A stretch of 5,235 nucleotides of DNA from Candidatus Firestoneibacteriota bacterium (lineage in GTDB: Bacteria > JACRDZ01). Positions 1 to 5,235 of this stretch are shown one piece after another. Below the pieces are notes generated by a model. That model did no database searches and was not told the DNA's origin. It saw nothing but the letters and a program-made list of their open reading frames with translations. How positions within the stretch are numbered: position 1 is the stretch's first letter; each line of letters opens with the position of its first letter. The stretch is taken from positions 1-5,235 of the forward strand of contig JACRDZ010000055.1 in NCBI GenBank assembly GCA_016212735.1, given 5' to 3'. A program made the translations under genes and the position numbers.

Positions 1-66
1 ATTCTTCGCTTCGCTCAGAATGACACATAACGTATGCTGTCTGTCATTCTGAGCGAAGCGAAGAAT
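1..66. repeat. REP/REPIN-like palindromic repeat, truncated by the left window edge
   Basis: Positions 1-25 and 42-66 are perfect reverse complements (25-bp arms, core GAGCGAAGCGAAGAAT), separated by a 16-base spacer at 26-41. The arms reach base 1, so the element probably extends to the left. Two inverted copies of a short repeat this close together match the architecture of REPINs, which are non-autonomous elements moved by RAYT-type transposases. No transposase is visible here, so that link is inference. The arm sequence resembles a multi-copy intergenic repeat that I recall from many environmental bacterial genomes. Transcribed, it would form a very stable hairpin. A short T-run follows at 71-74, so it could also terminate transcription from an upstream gene. 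A degenerate copy in the opposite orientation lies at the right end of the window. Confidence 0.85.
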
Positions 67-87
67 CTGCTTTTACAAAACAAATGT

Positions 88-92
88 AAGGA
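88..92 (+). promoter_or_regulatory. Ribosome binding site of the tolC-like gene
   Basis: AAGGA at 88-92 lies 13 bases before the ATG at 106. This is longer than the usual spacing, so initiation may be moderate. An in-frame stop TAA at 100-102 sits just before the ATG and rules out any earlier start. Confidence 0.5.
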
Positions 93-105
93 TAAAATAT
101 AATTT

Positions 106-1380
106 ATGAAAAAAATTGTTTTATTATTTTTAATTTTTTTTTATTGTATTAATCTCCAAAAAATATCTTGTGAAGAGTTGAGTTTGGAAAAAGCAATTGA
201 GATTGCACTTATTAATAATTCCGATTGGAAAATAAACCAAAAAATTCAGGAAAATGCAATTTTTCAAAAGAAAAAATCAGAAGCAGCATTATTCCCTGCA
301 ATTGGCTTATCTCTGAATTATTCTAAAACAAAAAAAGACACTATCGCTTCCAGTGCTTCTGAGAACTATAGTAATTCATTAAGTTTAAATCAGAACATAT
401 ATAATCGGAAAGTTCGTTTACTTATAGATCAAGCTGAGCTATCTATCAATCAAAGTAAATATAATAATATAAAAGTTAAACATGAAATTATTTTAAATGT
501 CAAAAAAGCTTATTACGGCATATTAAAATTGCAGGCAAGGCTGGATACGCATAATGAAAAACTTTTACGGGATAAGGAGCAGCTTAAGTATGCTGAAAAT
601 TTATTAAATATGGGTAAAGCTATAAAGAGTGAAGTCTTGAGAGCTGAAATCACTCTGGAAAAAACAAAACAAAATTTAAATACAACCCGAAATGAACTGA
701 AATCTGCAAAAATGACTTTAAGTAATATTCTTGGTGTAAGTATAGATAATGATTTTCAATATGTCTCAAAAGATAATCTTGATAATGGAATAAAAAAGGT
801 TATCGATGAGCATTTTTTATTGGATGAACATGTAAATAAAGTTACACAAAATAATTATAAACTTAAAATAAAAAATTATGCTAAAGAAATTTCAAGCCTT
901 AATGTGAAAATAGCAAAAACCGGTCATTTGCCGACAGTTACAGGTTCAAGTATCTATAACTGGAGCAATGATAAACCGGATTTTAAAAATAAAGACTGGA
1001 GAGTTGGTGTGGCTTTATCATGGACAATTTTCGATGCAGGGCTGACTAATAATTCAATCAGACAAGCTGAGAACGAAAAAGATAAAGTTGAAGAAGAAAA
1101 ATATAAATTGGAAAAAGAAATTCTTCTTTTAATCAGAAGAACTTACGATGAGCTTGAGGATTTAAGAAGTTCATTGCAAATTACCAAAAAAAGTTTGGAG
1201 TTGGCTGAAGAAAATTATAATATTGTAAAAGTACAGTATCAAAATGGTCTGGTATCGAATTTGAATTTGATAGATGCTGAAGTTGTTTATACTGAGGCAA
1301 AGATAAATCTTTTAGATGCCTTTTATAATTATAAAATTAAGTTAGCGGAATGGGAGGATGCGATCGGTGAAGAACTCTAA
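106..1380 (+). CDS. tolC: TolC-family outer membrane efflux channel (OEP)
   Basis: This 424-residue protein is the outer-membrane exit duct of a tripartite efflux pump; family members trimerise into a beta-barrel with a long periplasmic alpha-helical tunnel. Residues 1-21 form a signal peptide (MKK, then a hydrophobic stretch) with cleavage likely near residue 22. Cys22 is preceded by K-I-S, a poor lipobox, so lipidation is doubtful. The mature protein opens with the family-typical LSLEKAIEIALINN (25-38). The two OEP repeats are visible: FPAIGLSLNYS (63-73) with helices to about 210, and LPTVTGSSIYNW (275-286), GVALSWTIFDAGL (301-313) and YQNGLVSNLNLIDAE (378-392) with helices to the end. Each half has strands followed by coiled coil. 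Length is normal for the family. It is the first gene of the operon, and its last codons overlap the adaptor start. The family assignment is secure. The symbol is generic, because these channels are often shared between pumps. Confidence 0.93.
   Translation: MKKIVLLFLIFFYCINLQKISCEELSLEKAIEIALINNSDWKINQKIQENAIFQKKKSEAALFPAIGLSLNYSKTKKDTIASSASENYSNSLSLNQNIYNRKVRLLIDQAELSINQSKYNNIKVKHEIILNVKKAYYGILKLQARLDTHNEKLLRDKEQLKYAENLLNMGKAIKSEVLRAEITLEKTKQNLNTTRNELKSAKMTLSNILGVSIDNDFQYVSKDNLDNGIKKVIDEHFLLDEHVNKVTQNNYKLKIKNYAKEISSLNVKIAKTGHLPTVTGSSIYNWSNDKPDFKNKDWRVGVALSWTIFDAGLTNNSIRQAENEKDKVEEEKYKLEKEILLLIRRTYDELEDLRSSLQITKKSLELAEENYNIVKVQYQNGLVSNLNLIDAEVVYTEAKINLLDAFYNYKIKLAEWEDAIGEEL
1353..1357 (+). 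promoter_or_regulatory. Ribosome binding site that decides the macA start
   Basis: GGAGG at 1353-1357 (GGGAGG from 1352) is the best Shine-Dalgarno match in the window and lies inside the 3' end of the channel gene. It abuts the ATG at 1358 with no spacer, which is too close for initiation there. It is 9 bases from the in-frame GTG at 1367, a good distance, and 27 bases from the ATG at 1385, which is too far. It therefore favours the GTG. Confidence 0.65.
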
Positions 1381-3058
1381 TGGTATGAGTGGAAAAACAA
1401 AAATAATAATTATTGTAATTGTTGTGATTGGGATAATTTTTTTATTAAATAAATTAATGTCCAATGATAAATCAAAAGATAAACCGGAAGACAGTTTATT
1501 TGAAGTTAAGCGCGGGAATCTTATGATATCTGTTAATGTGACAGGAACAATACAACCTTTAAATGTAGTTGAGGTTAAATCAAAAGCTAATGGCAAAATT
1601 ATTAAAATGCCGGTAGAACAAGGTGATTATTTAACCGAAGGACAACTGATTGCCGAAGTTGAAAAAACATTCACTGAACCACAGGTGGAGCAAGCAGAAG
1701 CGGATCTTCTATCAGCTAAAGCTCGATCAGAGCAGGCAAAAATAAATATTGAAATGCAGAAAAAACAAAGTGAAATAGAGATCAGTCAAAAAAAGGAAGC
1801 AGTTAAGACAGCTCAAACCGAATTGGAAAAACTTCAAGCACAAATTGAAAATGAAAAAATATCAAACGCTCGTGAGCTTGAAGATGCTAAAAACAATTTA
1901 AACATCGCTATGCTTAGACTCAATAAGCTTCAAATAGGATCACGTCCGGAAGAAATTAAACGAGCCGAAGCGACTTTAAGCCAAGCAAAATCTAATTTTG
2001 AAATGGTTCAAAAACAGCATGAAAGACTTAGCAAGCTTGGTGAGCAAGGATATGTTTCTCGCGAGGATATGGATAATTCAAAAACAAAATTTGAAGATGC
2101 AAAAGCGCAATATGAATTAACAATTCAAAATCTGGAAATTATTAAAAATCCGTCTACTAAAGAAGATATCGAACTTGCAAATCTGCAAATTAAGCAAGCT
2201 GAATTCAGCATAAGAGCTGCAGTGGAAAAAATAAAAAACGAATCAATAAGAGAAAAAGATATTTCAATAGCAGAAGCGCATTTGCGAGATGCTGAAAACG
2301 CTCTGGAATTAGCTTTGTCAAATCAATCACAGATAGAGATACGTAAAAAAGAAGTTGAATCAACCGAAGCTCAGGTTGTGCGCGCACGATCAGGATTAAA
2401 AGAAGCAAAAGACAGATTAAAAGACACATTGGTTACAGCACCGATATCAGGTACTATTTTGCTGAAAATGGTTGAAGAGGGCACTGTTATATCTTCCGGT
2501 ATGTCTCAAGTTACAAACGGTGCAACACTTGTGACTATGGCAGATTTAAATAAGGTTTATATCAAAGCAAATGTAGATGAGACAGATATCGGAAAAATTG
2601 TTTTAAACCAACCTGTTAAAATTATTGTTGATGCTTTTCCAAAAGAAGATTTTAAAGGAAAAGTAGTGAGAATCGCTCCACAGGGTGTTGTTGTGCAAAA
2701 TGTAACAACATTTGAAATAACTCTTGAGATTGAAAATCCAAGCTCGATTCTTAAGCCGGGGATGAATGCATCATTGGAAATAGTGTCAACAAATTTGAAT
2801 AATATTATATTTGTTCCTAATGATGCTGTTAAAGAGATGAAAGGGAATAAAGTTGTATTTTTAATTAAAGATGGCAAGCCAACACCTAAAAATGTAAAAA
2901 CAGGGATTAGTAACTGGGAGTTTACTGAAATTGTATCAGGCTTATCAGAAGGTGATAAAATTAGCAAAACCGGTAACGGTGATAAAAAAGGTCGTAATGT
3001 CCCACCTATGGGCGGGATGGGATTCTTTGGCGGCGGGTCAGGGTCAAAAGGAAAGTAA
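1367..3058 (+). CDS. macA: MacA/HlyD-family periplasmic adaptor with very long alpha-hairpin
   Basis: This membrane-fusion protein joins the MacB pump to the TolC-like channel and stimulates the ATPase in known systems. Residues below count from the ATG at 1358; subtract 3 for the preferred GTG start. An N-terminal membrane anchor (about 15-34) has no lipobox. The first lipoyl half is about 50-103, with VKSKANGKIIKMPVEQGD at 73-90. A long alpha-helical hairpin runs about 108-354, with the TolC-docking tip motif RxxxLxxxxxxS at R223, L227 and S234. The second lipoyl half is about 355-385 (VTAPISGTI). A beta-barrel spans about 392-477 (DETDIG, LKPGMNASLEI). A membrane-proximal domain spans about 482-540, and a Gly-rich tail 546-566. 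At about 563 residues it is far longer than E. coli MacA (371); most of the excess is in the hairpin. Possible starts are ATG 1358, GTG 1367 and ATG 1385; spacing from GGAGG favours 1367, giving a 14-base overlap with the channel gene and probable translational coupling. The family is certain, the start is not. Confidence 0.92.
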   Translation: MKNSNGMSGKTKIIIIVIVVIGIIFLLNKLMSNDKSKDKPEDSLFEVKRGNLMISVNVTGTIQPLNVVEVKSKANGKIIKMPVEQGDYLTEGQLIAEVEKTFTEPQVEQAEADLLSAKARSEQAKINIEMQKKQSEIEISQKKEAVKTAQTELEKLQAQIENEKISNARELEDAKNNLNIAMLRLNKLQIGSRPEEIKRAEATLSQAKSNFEMVQKQHERLSKLGEQGYVSREDMDNSKTKFEDAKAQYELTIQNLEIIKNPSTKEDIELANLQIKQAEFSIRAAVEKIKNESIREKDISIAEAHLRDAENALELALSNQSQIEIRKKEVESTEAQVVRARSGLKEAKDRLKDTLVTAPISGTILLKMVEEGTVISSGMSQVTNGATLVTMADLNKVYIKANVDETDIGKIVLNQPVKIIVDAFPKEDFKGKVVRIAPQGVVVQNVTTFEITLEIENPSSILKPGMNASLEIVSTNLNNIIFVPNDAVKEMKGNKVVFLIKDGKPTPKNVKTGISNWEFTEIVSGLSEGDKISKTGNGDKKGRNVPPMGGMGFFGGGSGSKGK

Positions 3059-3082
3059 ATTGGGTGATGGGTAAATGTCATG

Positions 3083-3109
3083 TAAGGGCAGGTCTTGCAC
3101 CTGCCCTTA
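3083..3109. repeat. Perfect 11-bp hairpin repeat in the macA-macB gap
   Basis: TAAGGGCAGGT (3083-3093) and ACCTGCCCTTA (3099-3109) are exact reverse complements around a 5-base loop CTTGC. The stem is GC-rich in an AT-rich operon and ends three bases before the macB Shine-Dalgarno. No T-run follows on the + strand, so it is not a classical terminator. The sequence resembles a GGGCAGGT...ACCTGCCC interspersed repeat that I recall from environmental genomes, and it differs from the family at the window ends. In mRNA it could affect processing, stability or macB initiation, which is inference. Confidence 0.85.
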
Positions 3110-3112
3110 TCC

Positions 3113-3117
3113 GGAGA
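3113..3117 (+). promoter_or_regulatory. Ribosome binding site of macB
   Basis: GGAGA at 3113-3117 lies 4 bases before the ATG at 3122 and fixes that start. An in-frame TTG at 3095 falls inside the hairpin loop and has no comparable site, so a longer protein from there is unlikely. Confidence 0.75.
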
Positions 3118-3121
3118 AAGT

Positions 3122-5080
3122 ATGATTGAATTTAAAAATATAACAAAAACTTATCGTACCGGTAAGATCGCTTTTAATGCACTTTCCGGTGTTAATTTAA
3201 AAATCGAGCCAGGTGAATTTGTTGCAATCATGGGACCCTCAGGATCAGGGAAGTCAACATTATTGCATATAATGGGATTATTGGATCGTCCTGATTCGGG
3301 TGAATTTTTTTTTAACAGAAAAGATGTTACCAAATTAACCGATGATGAACTTGCAGTTGTGCGGAATCAATCACTTGGTTTTGTTTTTCAGCAATTTCAT
3401 TTGCTTCCTCGCCTGACAGCTGTGGAAAATATAGCACTCCCTCTGATATATGCCGGAAGAAGACATCTTGTTGAAAATGCTAAAGAAAAATTAAAAGCTG
3501 TGGGACTTGCTGAGCGTGGATCTCACTATCCAAATGAGTTATCCGGCGGTGAACAGCAGAGAATAGCTATTGCTCGTTCTTTGATCAATGAGCCTCCTGT
3601 GATTTTAGCGGATGAACCAACCGGTAATCTTGATACAAAAAGCGAAGAGGAAATAATAACAATTTTAAAAAATCTTAATAAGCAGGGTAAGACTGTTGTT
3701 ATGATTACCCATGAAAATGAAGTTGCCGAACATGCAAAAAGAATAATACGGATGCGTGATGGAAAAATTATTTCCGATGAAATAAAAGTACCGCTAACTA
3801 CTCCTGTATGTGCTGCGAGTGAATGCAAAAATAATGTTTCGGAATCATCCTCTATGCCAATAGGTAATGCAGAATTTAAAGACCATCTTCGTCAGTCAAT
3901 ACAATCAATTATTTCTCATAAAATGCGATCAATGCTTTCCATGCTTGGTATTTTTATTGGAGTTGCAGCTGTTATTGCTATGCTGGCTCTGGGTGAAGGA
4001 GCGAAAGAAGCTATCGCAGAAAGATTATCTGCTCTGGGATCGAATCTTTTAACGATAAGATCAGGATCAAGCCATCTTCATGGTGTGGCGATGGAAGCCG
4101 GTTCTGTAACACGTTTTACATTGCAGGATGCTGAGGCAATATCTCAATTATCGTTGATTAAATTAATATCTCCAAATGTAAATGGCCGAGGACAGATTGT
4201 TTATGGCAACAAAAATTGGAGTACGCAAGTTCAAGGTGTTGGCGAAAATTATGATGAAATACGGGCATCTGTCCCGACAAAAGGAAAATTTATAACAAAA
4301 GAAGAATTAATCGGCAGACAAAAAGTTGCTGTTATTGGAGTGACTGTTGCCAGAGAACTTTTTGGGGATATGGAGCCTGTTGATGAAATGATAAAAATAA
4401 ATAGCATAAATTTTAGAGTAATAGGTGTTTTACCAGAAAAAGGTGCAACAGGATGGAGGGATAATGATGATATAATTCTTATCCCTGTTACAACAGGCAT
4501 GTACAGACTTTTTGGAAAAGAATATGTTGATTCTATTGATGCAGAGGTAAGAGATGGAAGTAAAATGGAAGAAGCGCAGGATATGATAAAAAAACTCATT
4601 ATTAAACGCCACAAAATTGTTAAAAAAGATGATGACTCTTTCCAAATCCGGAATATGGCAGAAATTCAGCAAACCATGCAGAGCACAACACAAACATTAG
4701 CATGGCTTTTAGGTTCTATTTCAACCATATCGCTTTTAGTCGGCGGGATAGGAATTATGAATATTATGCTTGTTTCGGTTACAGAACGAACGAAAGAAAT
4801 TGGTCTTCGTAAAGCAATTGGCGCAAGAAAAATGGATATAATGTCACAATTTTTAATTGAATCAATTGTCATGACATCTTTAGGCGGGATACTTGGAATT
4901 ATGCTTGGCTGCGGAGTTTCTTTTTTACTTGCTTCATTAGCTGATTGGAACACAAAAATTTCTGCTTTTTCAATAATTCTCTCCACATCATTTTCCATAG
5001 CAATCGGCATGGGCTTTGGAATCTGGCCTGCAAGACAAGCTGCGAAACTAAATCCGGTTGAGGCGTTAAGGTATGAATAA
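3122..5080 (+). CDS. macB: MacB-type ABC transporter, fused ATPase and permease
   Basis: This 652-residue inner-membrane pump subunit is close to the length of E. coli MacB (648) and would act as a homodimer. The N-terminal ATPase is complete: A-loop aromatic Y11, Walker A GPSGSGKST (38-46), Q-loop Q90, signature LSGGEQQR (140-147), Walker B VILADEP with catalytic E165 (160-166), D-loop GNLD (168-171) and switch H197. A linker (about 222-258) leads to TM1 (about 270-292), a large periplasmic domain (about 293-525), and three C-terminal helices near 526-550, 577-603 and 612-635. The FtsX/MacB hallmark GIGIMNIMLVSVTERTKEIG (542-561), followed by LRKAIGAR, and the C-terminal ARQAAKLNPVEALRYE are present. 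In known MacB the periplasmic domain couples ATP hydrolysis to substrate expulsion through MacA and TolC, without moving substrate across the inner membrane. LolCDE-type relatives have a separate ATPase; the N-terminal fusion and the adjacent adaptor argue for MacB. All key residues are intact, so it should be active; substrate unknown. Confidence 0.95.
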   Translation: MIEFKNITKTYRTGKIAFNALSGVNLKIEPGEFVAIMGPSGSGKSTLLHIMGLLDRPDSGEFFFNRKDVTKLTDDELAVVRNQSLGFVFQQFHLLPRLTAVENIALPLIYAGRRHLVENAKEKLKAVGLAERGSHYPNELSGGEQQRIAIARSLINEPPVILADEPTGNLDTKSEEEIITILKNLNKQGKTVVMITHENEVAEHAKRIIRMRDGKIISDEIKVPLTTPVCAASECKNNVSESSSMPIGNAEFKDHLRQSIQSIISHKMRSMLSMLGIFIGVAAVIAMLALGEGAKEAIAERLSALGSNLLTIRSGSSHLHGVAMEAGSVTRFTLQDAEAISQLSLIKLISPNVNGRGQIVYGNKNWSTQVQGVGENYDEIRASVPTKGKFITKEELIGRQKVAVIGVTVARELFGDMEPVDEMIKINSINFRVIGVLPEKGATGWRDNDDIILIPVTTGMYRLFGKEYVDSIDAEVRDGSKMEEAQDMIKKLIIKRHKIVKKDDDSFQIRNMAEIQQTMQSTTQTLAWLLGSISTISLLVGGIGIMNIMLVSVTERTKEIGLRKAIGARKMDIMSQFLIESIVMTSLGGILGIMLGCGVSFLLASLADWNTKISAFSIILSTSFSIAIGMGFGIWPARQAAKLNPVEALRYE

Positions 5081-5129
5081 GTTATGAGTTGGGAGCAATG
5101 AAATGCTTAATCAGCAGTTGATTTTTAGC

Positions 5130-5158
5130 TTGAAATATAAGATTATATTATATATAAT
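5130..5158 (+). promoter_or_regulatory. Sigma70-like promoter candidate pointing rightward out of the window
   Basis: TTGAAA at 5130-5135 (5 of 6 to TTGACA) is followed by a 17-base spacer and TATAAT at 5153-5158 (6 of 6). The geometry is ideal and lies downstream of macB, so it would drive a gene beyond the right edge. Chance matches are common in such AT-rich DNA, and the -10 box is part of an A/T palindrome. If the host belongs to a group with different promoter consensus, such as Bacteroidota, the match would mean little. Confidence 0.4.
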
Positions 5159-5163
5159 ATAAT
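5142..5163. repeat. 22-bp perfect all-A/T palindrome
   Basis: All 22 bases from 5142 to 5163 pair with their reverse complement with no mismatch and no spacer. It contains TATAAT on both strands. With no G-C pairs and no loop it would make a poor RNA terminator. It could be a protein-binding or easily melted site, or simply low-complexity sequence. Confidence 0.6.
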
Positions 5164-5183
5164 AATGATGTTATTGGGTGTAA

Positions 5184-5235
5184 ACTCCGCGAAGAATCTA
5201 TTTTTAATGCTTTAGAAGCAGATTCTTCACTCCGC
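5184..5235. repeat. Degenerate copy of the left-end repeat, inverted and cut by the right edge
   Basis: GAAGAATCT (5191-5199) and AGATTCTTC (5220-5228) form a 9-bp inverted repeat with a 20-base spacer, and ACTCCGC occurs directly at 5184-5190 and 5229-5235. The stretch 5216-5228 is the exact reverse complement of 60-72 (13 bp), so this belongs to the family seen at 1-66, in opposite orientation and more diverged. The element probably continues past base 5235. The remaining DNA between macB and here (5081-5129 and 5164-5183) shows nothing I can name. Confidence 0.6.

Noticed and set aside
1..66. CRISPR array or tRNA/rRNA gene in the flanking repeats
   Set aside because: There are only two inverted arms, not evenly spaced direct repeats, and no cloverleaf or conserved RNA sequence is visible.
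72..103. Possible promoter for the operon: TTTACA (72-77) with TAAAAT (93-98) or TATAAT (98-103)
   Set aside because: Spacers would be 15 or 20 bases, and transcription would begin at or after the ATG at 106, which conflicts with the AAGGA ribosome binding site. The real promoter is probably left of the window.
151..171. Lipoprotein signal at Cys22 of the TolC-like protein
   Set aside because: The residues before the cysteine are K-I-S, and a charged residue at -3 does not fit the lipobox, so a type I signal peptide is preferred.
2557..3081. Open - strand frame of 174 codons opposite the 3' end of macA, and similar antisense frames opposite all three genes
   Set aside because: They lie wholly or almost wholly opposite genes with clear family motifs, show no recognisable domains, and are proline- or isoleucine-rich in a way typical of shadow frames.
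3095..3121. N-terminal extension of MacB from TTG 3095
   Set aside because: It would begin in the loop of the 3083-3109 hairpin, lacks a ribosome binding site and adds nine residues ahead of the normal MacB start, whereas ATG 3122 has GGAGA at good spacing.
5105..5129. Possible intrinsic terminator after macB (AATCA 5109-5113 pairing with TGATT 5119-5123, plus GCT/AGC outer pairs)
   Set aside because: The stem is short and AT-rich, has an internal mismatch loop, and no T-run follows its outer base, so I cannot support termination there.

Overview
The window carries one complete three-gene operon on the + strand for a MacAB-TolC-type tripartite ABC efflux system. It consists of an outer-membrane channel of the TolC/OEP family (106-1380), a periplasmic adaptor of the MacA/HlyD family (about 1367-3058) and a MacB-type ABC transporter with fused ATPase and permease (3122-5080). 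The genes fill about 95% of the window and I see no coding sequence on the - strand. The order channel, adaptor, pump and the tight spacing (a 14-base overlap, then a 63-base gap) indicate one transcript and one envelope-spanning machine. MacB hydrolyses ATP in the cytoplasm and works its periplasmic domain, MacA forms the sealed funnel and docks on the channel, and the TolC-like protein opens to the outside. Substrates cannot be read from the sequence; characterised relatives export macrolides, peptides, lipopeptides, toxins or porphyrins.

The source is a Gram-negative (two-membrane) bacterium with AT-rich DNA, roughly one third G+C by eye, AT-ending codons and recognisable Shine-Dalgarno sites. 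The non-coding DNA is rich in short palindromic repeats. The GAGCGAAGCGAAGAATCT type at both ends and the GGGCAGGT...ACCTGCCC hairpin in the middle resemble interspersed repeats that I recall from many environmental and candidate-phylum genomes. I cannot assign a phylum.

Layout: positions 1-66 form a near-perfect palindrome (25-bp arms, 16-nt spacer) cut by the window edge; 67-105 is the short leader of the channel gene; 106-5080 is the operon; 3083-3109 is a perfect 11-bp hairpin just upstream of the macB ribosome binding site; 5081-5235 is non-coding, with a promoter-like sequence, a 22-bp all-A/T palindrome and a degenerate, oppositely oriented copy of the left-end repeat, also cut by the window edge.

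The genes belong to well-known families, so the window does not contain an obviously new system. The points most worth a second look are the adaptor's very long, apparently segmented and symmetric alpha-hairpin, the repeat hairpin inserted at the macA-macB junction, and the bracketing of the operon by inverted copies of one repeat family.
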